Source: CAVXEH01 sp963805305 (GTDB lineage: Bacteria; Chloroflexota; Limnocylindria; QHBO01). Taken from it: a stretch of 64,000 nucleotides of DNA. The stretch is from assembly GCA_963805305.1 (NCBI GenBank), contig CAWDTM010000008.1:310001-374000 (forward strand). Reading direction: 5' to 3'. Position numbers and translations under genes: made by a program. The notes beneath the pieces are model-generated. The model worked only from the letters and a program-made list of their open reading frames with translations, made no database searches and was not told the origin of the DNA. Within the stretch, counting starts at the first letter, position 1, and the number at the start of each line of letters is the position of its first letter. This document shows positions 46,068 to 55,001 of the stretch, piece by piece.

Positions 46068-47728
46068 GCGTCACGCAGCGTCCGGGGGCGCCGGCGGGTG
46101 CCCCGAGGTCGCCGGACGGATCCGGCCGCGGCGCGGCGTTCATATCGCCCGATGCCAGTGCCCCGCTCATCGTGGTGGAGCCGCTGCTCTTCGAGCGCTC
46201 GAGACCGGGCCGGCGTGCGGTGCGCTTTCCGGCGCCATCGGCGGAGGCGCTCCGCGCAGCGGCAGGTCAGCCGGCCATTCCGGCGGAGGCACGCTGCGCC
46301 GTGGCCCCGCGCCTTCCCGAGGTGAGCGAGCTGGAGCTGCTGCGTCACTTCAACCGGCTGAGCCACCTGAACCACGCCATTGACCTAGACTTCTATCCGC
46401 TCGGGTCGTGCACGATGAAGTACAACCCGAAGGTGAACGAGTGGGCGGCCGGCCTTCCGGGCCTCGCCGGCTCGCACCCGCTCGATCCGGCCACCATGAG
46501 CCAGGGCAGCCTCGAGCTGCAGTGGCTGCTCGCCGAGCTTCTGCGCGAGGTGAGCGGCATGGCCGCCATCTCGCTTCAGCCGGCGGCCGGCGCGCACGGC
46601 GAGCTGACCGGGATGCTCATGACCCGCGCGTACCATCGTGCCCGGGGCGAGGGCGAGCAGCGGACGACGGTCCTCGTGCCGGACAGCGCCCATGGCACGA
46701 ATCCGGCAACCGCCTCCATGGTTGGCTACACCACGGTCACCATCCCCTCCAACGAGCGGGGCGGCATGGACCTCGGCGCGCTCCGAGCCGCCCTCGGCCC
46801 GCAGGTGGCGGCGCTGATGATCACCAACCCGTCCACGCTGGGGATCTTCGAGGATCAGATCGACCAGGTGGTCGAGGCCGTCCATGCCGCGGGCGCCATC
46901 GCCTACATGGACGGCGCGAACCTGAACGCCATCCTCGGGCGGTTCCGGCCCGGTGACGCAGGATTCGACGTCATGCACTTCAACCTGCACAAGACCTTCT
47001 CGACCCCGCACGGGGGCGGGGGACCGGGTGCCGGCCCGGTGGGCGTCAGCGAGCGCCTCGCGCCGTTCCTGCCCACGCCCATGCCGCTCCTGGTGGCCGG
47101 AGACGCCGACGAGGTGCTGCGGAATGCATGGGCCGGTCGATCGACACCGGGCGCGCGGTTCGCGCTCGAGGAGCCCGACGCGCGGCCGTCCGCCATCGGC
47201 AAGGTACGGGCCTTCACCGGGAACTTCGGCATGCACGTCCGCGCGTATACCTACATCCGCTCGAACGGAGCGGCCGGCCTGCGTGAGATCAGCGACGATG
47301 CGGTGCTCGCCGCGAACTACCTCCGGGTCCGCCTGGCCGATGCGTACGACCTGCCATACGACAGGATCTGCAAGCACGAGGTGGTCTTCTCCGGCCGGCG
47401 CCAGAAGCACGAGCACGGCGTCTCGACCCTGGACATCGCGAAAGCGATCCTGGACCACGGGATCCATCCGCCCACGATCTACTTCCCGCTCATCGTCGAG
47501 GAGGCGCTGATGATCGAGCCGACCGAGACGGAGAGCCTCGAGACGCTCGACCGGTTCGTGGATGTGATGCACCAGATCGCGGACATGGCAGCCTCCGACC
47601 CGGCCGCGCTGAAGGCCGCTCCCGTCACGACCCCGGTGGGCCGCCTCGACGAGGCGGGCGCTGCTCGCCACCCGAACCTGCGGTACGCGTTCGCGTCAGC
47701 CACCGGTGGCCGGGATGAACCCGCGTGA
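46064..47728 (+). CDS. gcvPB: Glycine dehydrogenase (decarboxylating) subunit 2
   Basis: A 554-aa C-terminal half of the split P-protein. PLP binds Lys310 in HFNLHKTFSTPHGGGGPG. LDFYPLGSCTMKYNPK, LQPAAGAHGELTG and PDSAHGTNPATASMVGY are all present. It catalyses glycine decarboxylation with GcvPA. The N-terminal 30 residues are poorly conserved. It ends 12 nt before the promoter of the sigma factor gene. Confidence 0.95.
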   Translation: MSVTQRPGAPAGAPRSPDGSGRGAAFISPDASAPLIVVEPLLFERSRPGRRAVRFPAPSAEALRAAAGQPAIPAEARCAVAPRLPEVSELELLRHFNRLSHLNHAIDLDFYPLGSCTMKYNPKVNEWAAGLPGLAGSHPLDPATMSQGSLELQWLLAELLREVSGMAAISLQPAAGAHGELTGMLMTRAYHRARGEGEQRTTVLVPDSAHGTNPATASMVGYTTVTIPSNERGGMDLGALRAALGPQVAALMITNPSTLGIFEDQIDQVVEAVHAAGAIAYMDGANLNAILGRFRPGDAGFDVMHFNLHKTFSTPHGGGGPGAGPVGVSERLAPFLPTPMPLLVAGDADEVLRNAWAGRSTPGARFALEEPDARPSAIGKVRAFTGNFGMHVRAYTYIRSNGAAGLREISDDAVLAANYLRVRLADAYDLPYDRICKHEVVFSGRRQKHEHGVSTLDIAKAILDHGIHPPTIYFPLIVEEALMIEPTETESLETLDRFVDVMHQIADMAASDPAALKAAPVTTPVGRLDEAGAARHPNLRYAFASATGGRDEPA

Positions 47729-47739
47729 AACGCACGGCG

Positions 47740-47745
47740 TACTAT
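47740..47745 (+). promoter_or_regulatory. -10 box before the ECF sigma factor
   Basis: TACTAT; transcription would start near 47752, about 30 nt before the GTG at 47781. Confidence 0.4.
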
Positions 47746-47780
47746 GGGTAGCGATCGGCGCATCTGAACACGGGGTGCCA

Positions 47781-48377
47781 GTGGGAACGACGCAGCCGGA
47801 TGGCCTCGTCGAGCGGATCCAGTCGGGGGACCTGGAGGCGTTCGAGGAGTTCTTCAACCGATACAAGCGGCCGGTGTACACCACCGCGCTGGCGATCACC
47901 CGTGACCCGTTCCTCGCCGAGGAGATCCTGCAGGATTGCTTCGTCAAGGCCTATCGCGTCCGAGAACGGCTTCGGACCGACGTATCCCCCCTCCCATGGC
48001 TGCAGCGCGTGTGCACCAACCTGTGCTACTCGCGGGTTACCCGCCGCCGCGCCACCATGGAGCCTCTCACCGCGCTGATCACGAACCTCGTCACCGACCT
48101 CACCTCGCGCCCGGAGCAGGTCGTGGAGTCGCGGGAGATCATCCAGGTCCTGCAGCGCGGAATCGACGCGCTGCCGCCCAAGCAGCAGACCGCCATCATC
48201 CTGTACTACCTGCACGGCTACTCGCTGGCGGAGTCGGCCGAGATCGCCGAGTGCAACGTCGGGACCATGAAGTCCCGCCTGCACTACGCGCTCAAGGCCC
48301 TTCGCGCCCAGCTCCCGATCGAGCGCCGCGCCTCCGCGAATGCGGACTCGAGGCTGGCGTCGCATGAGCTGCCATAG
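47781..48377 (+). CDS. ECF RNA polymerase sigma factor
   Basis: A 198-aa sigma-70 factor of the ECF type, with region 2 (LEAFEEFFNRYKRPVYTTALAITRDPFLAEEILQDCFVKAYR, seen as FEEFFNRYKRPVY and AEEILQDCFVKAYR) and region 4 (LPPKQQTAIILYYLHGYSLAESAEIAECNVGTMKSRLHYALK, seen as YLHGYSLAESAEI and VGTMKSRLHYALKALR). I use GTG 47781; the frame is open upstream into gcvPB. It overlaps the anti-sigma gene by 14 nt. The target promoters are unknown. Confidence 0.9.
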   Translation: MGTTQPDGLVERIQSGDLEAFEEFFNRYKRPVYTTALAITRDPFLAEEILQDCFVKAYRVRERLRTDVSPLPWLQRVCTNLCYSRVTRRRATMEPLTALITNLVTDLTSRPEQVVESREIIQVLQRGIDALPPKQQTAIILYYLHGYSLAESAEIAECNVGTMKSRLHYALKALRAQLPIERRASANADSRLASHELP

Positions 48378-48930
48378 GATCAGCCGGGAGCTGATCGAGC
48401 GCTTCCGATTCGGCGAAGAGCTCGACTCCCGGTCCGCGCCCCACCTGGCGCACCTCGTCGAATGCTCGGCCTGCCGGGACGAGGTCGGGCTCGACCGTGC
48501 ACTGGTCCTCCAGCTGCAGCGGGCGCTGCGAGCGCGGATCGCCGGCCTGGACCCGTCGCCGCGGGCCTTCAACGCGGTGCGCATTCGCGCCCTCGCCCAG
48601 GACGAGCCGGTCGGCTGGCGCTCACGTCTCTTCCGCCTCGCACGGCTCGTGCCGGCCGGCGCCGCCATGGCGCTCATGCTGACAGCGGTGATCAACGCGG
48701 CCGGGGACAACCGGCCGACCCTGCTCCAGGCCAGGACGGTCGCCTGGCCGGGCGTCATGGAGCGCGCCGACAACGACCCGCTGACCCCCCACGAGGCGGA
48801 ATGGTGGGTGCTGCACCAGCCACCGCCGCCCATCCCGCCCCCCGCCACCGGCGTGATGCCCTCGGTCGATCCAGCGACCCAGAGCTCATCGGCCAACCTG
48901 CCGAGGCCCCCGACGGGCCTGACCGAGTGA
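48364..48930 (+). CDS. Zinc-finger anti-sigma factor
   Basis: A 188-aa membrane protein. The N-terminal ZAS domain has H-x3-C-x2-C (HLVECSAC) after a helical part, the zinc motif that grips ECF sigma. One helix follows (LVPAGAAMALMLTAVI), and the outside part is Pro-rich (PPPPIPPP). It should hold the upstream sigma factor at the membrane until a signal releases it. It overlaps the sigma gene and the downstream lipoprotein gene. Confidence 0.85.
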   Translation: MSCHRISRELIERFRFGEELDSRSAPHLAHLVECSACRDEVGLDRALVLQLQRALRARIAGLDPSPRAFNAVRIRALAQDEPVGWRSRLFRLARLVPAGAAMALMLTAVINAAGDNRPTLLQARTVAWPGVMERADNDPLTPHEAEWWVLHQPPPPIPPPATGVMPSVDPATQSSSANLPRPPTGLTE

Positions 48931-49763
48931 GCCGAGGCTCCCGGCGATCGACGCGGGCGCCCGTGTTGATCGTTGCTGCGGCGATGCTGCTGGGAGCGTG
49001 CGCGGCACCGGGCTCGCAGACCTCGATCGAGCCGGGCAGCACCCCTTCCGTGGCCATCTCGCCCAACGCGTCGACCGCGACCGGCGTGCCAGTCTTCATG
49101 GAGAGCGTGGTCCCACCCGCACCCGGGCCGGTCAAGCCGTTCCGCGGCGAGATGGATCAGCAGGTCTTCATCGTGGACGGCAGGATCAGCATGTTCTTCG
49201 AGCTCAAGAACGTGGGGGAGGAGCCGGTCACCTTCCTGAACACGCTCTACGACTATGAGCCGACGCAGCTCTACACGCCTGCGGTGCGGCTCGAGTGGAA
49301 GCAGGGCGGGAACGCGGTGTACACGCGCGCCGGCCGGTTCTTTCCGAGTCCCGCCATTGTTCAGCCCGGGACGTCCGCGGTGTACATCATGGGTGGCCAG
49401 CCGGTGACCGGCGCCGGCACGCCGGCCGACCTGGTGACCCACATCAAGTACTGCCCCACCCGCGGAATGGACGACGTGCCGGGAATCCCGTTGGCGATCT
49501 CCGATCTGGCCTGGACCGCCGACGGGGCGGACTCGGTCACGGTGAGCGGAACGCTCTCCGAGACGACGGGCACGCAACGCAACAAGCCCCCAACCGTTGG
49601 CGTGGCCTTCTTCGACGCCAGCGACCATCTCGTCGGGGCGGTGGTCTCGACGGCGGGTGGCGGACCGGTGCCCGCCAACGGCAGGCAGGCGTTCTCGCTC
49701 TCGGGGTCCGGCATCGACGCTCAGGCCATCGCGCGCGCGCAGGCCTACGCCTTCATCCCGTGA
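48927..49763 (+). CDS. Lipoprotein coupled to the sigma/anti-sigma pair
   Basis: A 278-aa lipoprotein. Its signal peptide (RAPVLIVAAAMLLGAC) ends in a good lipobox LGAC, followed by a Ser/Thr-rich linker. The mature part looks beta-rich (QQVFIVDGRISMFFELKNVGEEPVTFLN) and resembles Ig-like or DUF4352-type domains, but no exact family is recognised. GTG 48927 overlaps the anti-sigma stop (GTGA). Its position suggests the sensor or output of this envelope-stress-like module, which is inference. Confidence 0.7.
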   Translation: MSRGSRRSTRAPVLIVAAAMLLGACAAPGSQTSIEPGSTPSVAISPNASTATGVPVFMESVVPPAPGPVKPFRGEMDQQVFIVDGRISMFFELKNVGEEPVTFLNTLYDYEPTQLYTPAVRLEWKQGGNAVYTRAGRFFPSPAIVQPGTSAVYIMGGQPVTGAGTPADLVTHIKYCPTRGMDDVPGIPLAISDLAWTADGADSVTVSGTLSETTGTQRNKPPTVGVAFFDASDHLVGAVVSTAGGGPVPANGRQAFSLSGSGIDAQAIARAQAYAFIP

Positions 49764-50150
49764 GCGCAGGAGCAACCCGTCCGGGTTCCGATTGAACCTT
49801 TCCGCCAGGGCCCGGGTAGCACTTGTGACCCGCCTCAGCGACTGGAGCGCTGATGCTTTCTTGACGTTACCTTATGCTCCGGACAATCATTGGCAGGCCC
49901 TACGCCCGGCGGGGCGCCTGCTGGCGCCTGCGTTCATGTCTTCGGAGCTGCCTTCGGGGCAGGGCCGGGCGCTATCGGACGGGTTGGGCGCTTCGCAGGT
50001 AGGAGAGGAGGTCACACCGCGATCATCGCGCTGACGTCATGACGACGGTCGTCCGCGGACGCCCCTGACGGCGCGCGTGGCGGATTGAACCGATCCCGCC
50101 GCTCCTCGCGGCGGTCCCTTTGACGCCGTACCGGCGAAAGGACGAGGTGT
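49764..50150 (+). promoter_or_regulatory. Upstream region of the first peptide transporter operon
   Basis: About 390 bases without a supported gene. TTGACG (49861-49866) with AATCAT 18 nt later (49885-49890) is a possible promoter. Further on are the dyad CGCGAT-C-ATCGCG (50018-50030), the palindrome TGACGTCA (50032-50039), a 9-codon frame (ATG 50039 to TGA 50068) and a 7-bp hairpin CCGCCGC-TCCTC-GCGGCGG (50096-50114). AAAGGACGAGG is the ribosome binding site for 50151. A regulated leader of over 250 nt is likely. Confidence 0.4.
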
Positions 50151-51863
50151 ATGTGGATTAAGAAGAGCTTTGGAGTCCTGGTCGCGTTGATGATCGTGCT
50201 CGCGGCGTGCAGCACGAACAACAACAGCGGGGGATCGAGCCAGTCATCGGCGCCTTCGGCGACGGCGACGACGGCGATGGATCCCAACCAGGTGCTCCAC
50301 GTTGACATGGGCGGCGAGCCGCCGTCGCAGGACCCGACCCAGGCGACCGACAGCGCGTCGATCACCGTCCTGCGCAACACGACCGCCACGCTTGTCTACT
50401 TCGACAAGCAGCTCAACGTCATCCCGTGGCTGGCTTCCAGCTGGGACATCAGCCCTGACGGGCAGACCATCACCTTCCACCTGCGAGACAACATCAAGTA
50501 CTCCAACGGCGATCCGATCGTCGCTGGCGACTTCGTCTACAGCTGGAAGCGCCTGATCGATCCGCGCAACGCCGCGGGCTACAGCTACATCATGGCCGAC
50601 GTCGTCGAGGGCTCTGAGCTGCTCGGCGTGGACGTCAAGACCACCTCGGATGCCGATATCAACGCCATGCTCGACAAGTTCGGCGTCTCGGCACCCGACG
50701 ACAAGACCTTCGTGGTCAAGCTCGCCCATCCCGCCGCCTACTTCGTCTACATCGCGACCCTGTACGGCACCGTGCCGCTCGAGAAGAAGTGGGTCGAGAC
50801 CAAGGACTTCACCGAGGCCGCCAACTGGGTCGGCTCGGGTCCCATGACGCTCAAGGACTGGCAGCACAACTCGAAGATCGTGCTGGTTCCGAACCCGAAC
50901 TGGAATCCGGACATCAGCAAGGACTTCGGTGGGGCACCGACCATCAAGGAAGTCGACTACGCCATGATCACGGATCCGTCCGCGAGCCTGGCGGCCTACG
51001 AGGCGAATGAGCTCGACATCGCGGGTGTTCCCTCCCAGGAGGTCTCCCGCATCCAGAACGACCCGACGCTGAGCCAGCAGGTGCTTTCCGGAGCGACCCT
51101 CTCGATCACCTACTTCGGCTTCGACGTCAAGCAGGCGAAGAGCCCGTTCACCAAGAGCATCAAGCTCCGACAGGCCTTCAACGAGGCGATCGACAAGAAG
51201 ACCATGATGGCGACCGCGTTCAGCGGCATCGGCGTCGTGGCCGACTCGCTCGTCCCGCCGGGCATGCCGGGCCACCAGGACACGGTCTTCTATCCGTTTG
51301 ACCTGACCAAGGCCAAGGCCGACTTCGATGCCGGCCTGCAGGAAGCGGGCGTCGCAAGTGCCAGCGACCTCAAGCTCCAGATCGGGTACAACACCGGCGC
51401 CAACTGGGAGAACAAGGTCGACTTCATGGTCGAAGCCTGGCGGACCGCCTTCGGCGTCTCCGTCGAGCCCGTCGGCCTGGAGTGGGGTGCGTATCTCGAC
51501 CGGCTGTCGAAGGACCCGTTCACGATCTTCCGTCTCGGATGGGGCGCGGACTACCCGCACCCGAACAACTTCCTGACGGACCTGATCAGCTGCACGTCGG
51601 CGAACAACAACATGGGCTACTGCAACAAGGACGTTGATGCGCTCCTGGCGCAGGCAGCCACCAAGTCGACGCTCGACGAGCAGGTTCCCCTGTACAACCA
51701 GGCGCAGGAGATGGTCATGGCCGATGCCCCGATCATCCCGGTCCGCTTCGGACAGCGCTTCGGTCTCATCAAGCCGTGGGTCCAGAACCTGAACCCGACG
51801 GCGCAGGACTCCCAGATCTCTGGTGAGAACTTCTTCGCCTGGGTGAGCATCGCCGCCCACTGA
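50151..51863 (+). CDS. oppA: Peptide ABC transporter substrate-binding lipoprotein (canonical SBP_bac_5)
   Basis: A 570-aa lipoprotein with signal peptide and lipobox LAAC. It has the normal order for the DppA/OppA family: LHVDMGGEPPSQDPTQATDS at the start, WLASSWDISPDGQTITFHLRDNIKYSNGDPI (family signature), GSGPMTLKDWQHNSKI in the middle, then IKLRQAFNEAIDKKTM and GWGADYPHPNNFLTDLIS. It binds oligopeptides and delivers them to OppBC. The neighbouring set oppBCDF follows after hairpins. Compare with the reordered protein at 56332. Confidence 0.88.
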   Translation: MWIKKSFGVLVALMIVLAACSTNNNSGGSSQSSAPSATATTAMDPNQVLHVDMGGEPPSQDPTQATDSASITVLRNTTATLVYFDKQLNVIPWLASSWDISPDGQTITFHLRDNIKYSNGDPIVAGDFVYSWKRLIDPRNAAGYSYIMADVVEGSELLGVDVKTTSDADINAMLDKFGVSAPDDKTFVVKLAHPAAYFVYIATLYGTVPLEKKWVETKDFTEAANWVGSGPMTLKDWQHNSKIVLVPNPNWNPDISKDFGGAPTIKEVDYAMITDPSASLAAYEANELDIAGVPSQEVSRIQNDPTLSQQVLSGATLSITYFGFDVKQAKSPFTKSIKLRQAFNEAIDKKTMMATAFSGIGVVADSLVPPGMPGHQDTVFYPFDLTKAKADFDAGLQEAGVASASDLKLQIGYNTGANWENKVDFMVEAWRTAFGVSVEPVGLEWGAYLDRLSKDPFTIFRLGWGADYPHPNNFLTDLISCTSANNNMGYCNKDVDALLAQAATKSTLDEQVPLYNQAQEMVMADAPIIPVRFGQRFGLIKPWVQNLNPTAQDSQISGENFFAWVSIAAH

Positions 51864-51872
51864 GGAAGGACG

Positions 51873-51972
51873 GACCCCGCTGAGGGGTCAAGCCACGAGT
51901 CGGGTGGACCGGTCCGCCGGTCCACCCGACGGCCACAGCCGCCGCGAGCGCCTTGCGACGTCTGTGGCCGTC
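51873..51972 (+). other. Tandem hairpins between oppA and oppB, partly mutually exclusive
   Basis: Hairpin 1: GACCCC (51873-51878) with GGGGTC (51884-51889). Hairpin 2: a perfect 14-bp stem, 51899-51912 with 51917-51930, loop TCCG. Hairpin 3: an 11-bp stem, GACGGCCACAG (51928-51938) with CTGTGGCCGTC (51962-51972); it shares GAC 51928-51930 with hairpin 2. No U-tract. Likely protection of the oppA mRNA end and reduced read-through, giving more binding protein than permease. Confidence 0.65.
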
Positions 51973-52007
51973 GGATACACGGGAACCCCCAGGCATAGGA
52001 GAGCAAC

Positions 52008-52925
52008 GTGGTCGGCTACATCATCCGGCGAGTGCTTTGGATCATCCCGGTCCTGTTCGTTGTGTCGGTGATCACCTTCACCCTCATGCACGCGGCGCCG
52101 GGTGGCCCGTGGGCGCGCGAGAAGAAGCTGCCGCAGGCGACCATCGACCATCTCAACGAGAAGTACGGGCTGGACGACCCGATCCCGGTCCAGTACCTGC
52201 GCTGGGTAGGTGGCCTCGTGACCGGCGACCTCGGCCCCTCGTACAAGTACCTGGATCGCAGCGTGAACGACATCGTGGCCGACGGTATCGGGATCACGAC
52301 CCAGCTCGGACTCCAGGCGTTCCTGCTCTCCGTCATCGTCGGGATACCTCTGGGGGTGATCGCGGCGTTACGCCACAACGGCTGGCCCGATTACGTGGCC
52401 ACCTTCATCAGCGTGCTCGGGATCTGCACGCCGAGCTTCGTGGGCGCCATCCTCCTGCTCGTGATCTTCAGCGTGACCCTGCGCTGGTTCCCGACCTTCG
52501 GCTGGACCGATCCATCGCACTGGGTGCTGCCCACGGTTGCCCTGGCGTTGCTCCCCATTGCCCAGATCGCGCGCTACACGCGGGCGAGCATGCTCGAGGT
52601 CACCCGGAAGGACTACGTCCGGACGGCGCAGAGCAAGGGTCTCAAGGAGCGGACCGTGGTCATCGTCCACATGATCCGCAACGCGCTGATCCCGGTGATC
52701 ACCATCCTGGGGCCAATCCTGGCCTTCCTGATCACCGGCAGCTTCATCATCGAGACCATCTTCTCGATCCCGGGCATTGGCAAGTACTACGTCACCAGCA
52801 TCGGCCAGCGTGACTACGGGGTCATCATGGCCATGACCATGCTGTACGCTGCGGCGATCGCGGTCATGAACCTGGTCGTGGACGTCCTGTACGCCTACAT
52901 CGACCCGCGGATCCGGTACAGCTAG
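52008..52925 (+). CDS. oppB: Peptide ABC transporter permease OppB
   Basis: A 305-aa permease with six helices. MVGYIIRRVLWIIPVLFVVSVITFTLMHAAPGGP is the standard OppB start (seen as YIIRRVLWIIPVLF and TFTLMHAAPGGP). The EAA loop is DYVRTAQSKGLKERTVVIVHMIRNALIPV, seen as YVRTAQSKGL and MIRNALIPV, which contacts the ATPases. AGGAG lies 6 nt before GTG 52008. It forms the channel with OppC. Confidence 0.9.
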   Translation: MVGYIIRRVLWIIPVLFVVSVITFTLMHAAPGGPWAREKKLPQATIDHLNEKYGLDDPIPVQYLRWVGGLVTGDLGPSYKYLDRSVNDIVADGIGITTQLGLQAFLLSVIVGIPLGVIAALRHNGWPDYVATFISVLGICTPSFVGAILLLVIFSVTLRWFPTFGWTDPSHWVLPTVALALLPIAQIARYTRASMLEVTRKDYVRTAQSKGLKERTVVIVHMIRNALIPVITILGPILAFLITGSFIIETIFSIPGIGKYYVTSIGQRDYGVIMAMTMLYAAAIAVMNLVVDVLYAYIDPRIRYS

Positions 52926-52939
52926 GAGGCCCGGGAGCA

Positions 52940-53884
52940 ATGGCAAACCAGACGCAGGCCCTCGAGGCCCCCGGCGCCCTCACCAGCAAGCCAGCGAGCC
53001 TGTGGGGCGACGCGTGGGGACGGCTCCGGAAGAACAAGCTCGCGCTGATCGGCGGGTTCGTGGTGCTGTTCCTGCTGTTCATCGCCATCTTCGGGCCGTA
53101 CCTGACGCCGTATGACTACCGGACCCAGGACTTCACGAGCCTCGCGAAGAACAACTACCAGGTGATCCCGCCGTTCAAGCTCGGCCATCTCCTGGGCACC
53201 GACGAGCTGGGCCGTGATCTCCTGAGCCGCCTCATGGACGGGGCGCGGATCAGCATGACGGTGGCGGTCGTGGTCCAGATCGTGGTGCTCCTCATCGGGC
53301 TCCCCGTCGGCGCCGCCGCCGGCTGGTTCGGCGGCCGGGTCGATACCGCGCTCATGCGCTTCACCGATGTCGTCTACGCCTTCCCGGACCTGCTCTTCAT
53401 CATCCTCCTGTCGGTCTCCTTCCGCGAGACCTTCTTCGGTAAGGCGATGGATGGGTTGCTCCTGGTGTTCGTGGCCATCGGCCTGGTGAGCTGGGTGACC
53501 ATGGCGCGGCTCGTCCGCGGCCAGCTCCTCTCCCTCAAGGAACAGGAGTACGTGGAGGCGGCCAAGGCCATCGGGGTCAGCGACTTCAGGATCGTGAGCC
53601 GGCACCTGCTGCCCAATGCCATCGGGCCGGTCATCGTGGCGGTCACCCTGGGCATCCCGGGGGCGATCCTGGCGGAGGCGACCCTGGCCTTCATCGGCAT
53701 CGGCGTCCAGGCCCCGCGCGCCTCGTGGGGCAGCCTGGTCGCTGCGGGAGAGGCGTACATCCGCTCGCAGCCGCACCTGGTCGTGTTCCCGGCCATCGCC
53801 ATTGCCCTTGCCCTGGTGAGCTTCACCTTCCTGGGCGATGGCCTGCGCGATGCACTCGATCCCAAGCTGAAGGGAAAGCAGTAA
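52940..53884 (+). CDS. oppC: Peptide ABC transporter permease OppC
   Basis: A 314-aa permease. A cytoplasmic tail of about 30 residues is followed by a helix (LIGGFVVLFLLFIAIFGPYL). LLGTDELGRDLLSRLMDGARIS is the OppC signature. The EAA loop is EYVEAAKAIGVSDFRIVSRHLLPNA. Six helices in all. It lies 14 nt after oppB and 1 nt before oppD. Confidence 0.9.
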   Translation: MANQTQALEAPGALTSKPASLWGDAWGRLRKNKLALIGGFVVLFLLFIAIFGPYLTPYDYRTQDFTSLAKNNYQVIPPFKLGHLLGTDELGRDLLSRLMDGARISMTVAVVVQIVVLLIGLPVGAAAGWFGGRVDTALMRFTDVVYAFPDLLFIILLSVSFRETFFGKAMDGLLLVFVAIGLVSWVTMARLVRGQLLSLKEQEYVEAAKAIGVSDFRIVSRHLLPNAIGPVIVAVTLGIPGAILAEATLAFIGIGVQAPRASWGSLVAAGEAYIRSQPHLVVFPAIAIALALVSFTFLGDGLRDALDPKLKGKQ

Positions 53885-53885
53885 C

Positions 53886-55001
53886 TTGACCGTGTCTGAC
53901 GATCAGAGCCGGGCGGGCAGCCCGGTCCTCACCGAGCTGCCCGAAGACGTCAGCGTCGAGACCGAGGAGGGACGTCGCCTGGCGGAGTCGCTCCAGGACA
54001 GCCGTCGGCATGCCCGCAAGCTCCTGGAGGTCCGCAACCTCTCGACGCAGTTCTTCACACGGGACGGCACCGTGCACGCCGTGGACGAGGTCAGCTTCGA
54101 GCTCGACTACGGCGAGACCCTAGGTATCGTCGGCGAGTCCGGCTGCGGGAAGAGCGTCACGGCCCTCTCCCTGACCCGTCTCGTGCCGAACCCGCCCGGC
54201 AAGATCGTGTCCGGCGAGATCATCCTCGACGGGATCAACATCCTCAAGCTCTCCAACGAGGAGATGCGCCGGCTGCGCGGCAAGAAGATCGGCTTCATCT
54301 TCCAGGACCCCATGACCAGCCTGAACCCGACCCTCACGATCGGGTTCCAGATCGCCGAGTCGGCACGTGTCCACCTGGACCTGTCGAAGAAGGCGGCGGA
54401 CGATCGCGCCGTGGAGCTGCTCAGCAAGGTGGGCATCCCGAGGGCTCGCGACCGCATGCGCGACTACCCGCACCAGTTCTCGGGCGGCATGCGGCAGCGG
54501 GTGATGATCGCCATCGCCCTGGCCTGCGACCCCATGCTCCTGCTCGCGGACGAGCCCACCACGGCGCTGGATGTGACGATCCAGGCCCAGATCCTGGAGC
54601 TCATCAAGTCGCTCTCTTCGGAGTTCGGGACCGCGGTGATCCTCATCACCCACGACCTGGGGATCGCAGCCGGCATGTGCAACCGGATCAACGTCATGTA
54701 CGCCGGGCGGATCGTGGAGACCGGCGAGGTGGACGACATCTTCGAGAAGCCGCGAATGCCGTACGCCTGGGGCCTCCTGGAGTCGCTGCCGCGCCTCGAC
54801 GAGGAGAAGCACGCTCGACTGCGGACGATCGAAGGGCTGCCTCCCGACCTCATCAACCCCGGGCCGGAATGCCGCTTCTCACCCCGCTGTCGCTACGCGC
54901 GCGACACGTGCCGGGAGCGCGAGCCGGCGCTCTCGGAGCGCGAGGGCGCAGGCCACCTGGCCCGCTGCTTCGGCACGGAGCCCGGGGGGTGGATCCAGTG
55001 A
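53886..55001 (+). CDS. oppD: Peptide ABC transporter ATPase OppD
   Basis: A 371-aa ATPase. Walker A GESGCGKSV is at 83-91, the signature is QFSGGMRQRVMIA, Walker B LLLADEPTTALDVT, and the C-terminal Fe-S-like Cys motif is ECRFSPRCRYARDTC. The N-terminal 45 residues extend beyond the usual start. The TTG at 53886 or the GTG at 53892 is the start. It powers the OppBC pore with OppF and overlaps oppF by GTGA. Confidence 0.9.
   Translation: MTVSDDQSRAGSPVLTELPEDVSVETEEGRRLAESLQDSRRHARKLLEVRNLSTQFFTRDGTVHAVDEVSFELDYGETLGIVGESGCGKSVTALSLTRLVPNPPGKIVSGEIILDGINILKLSNEEMRRLRGKKIGFIFQDPMTSLNPTLTIGFQIAESARVHLDLSKKAADDRAVELLSKVGIPRARDRMRDYPHQFSGGMRQRVMIAIALACDPMLLLADEPTTALDVTIQAQILELIKSLSSEFGTAVILITHDLGIAAGMCNRINVMYAGRIVETGEVDDIFEKPRMPYAWGLLESLPRLDEEKHARLRTIEGLPPDLINPGPECRFSPRCRYARDTCREREPALSEREGAGHLARCFGTEPGGWIQ

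Noticed and set aside
50039..50068. A 9-codon frame before the first oppA as a leader peptide
   Set aside because: It has no ribosome binding site at a proper distance and no run of a single amino acid that would suggest attenuation. It is kept only as a note in the regulatory region.
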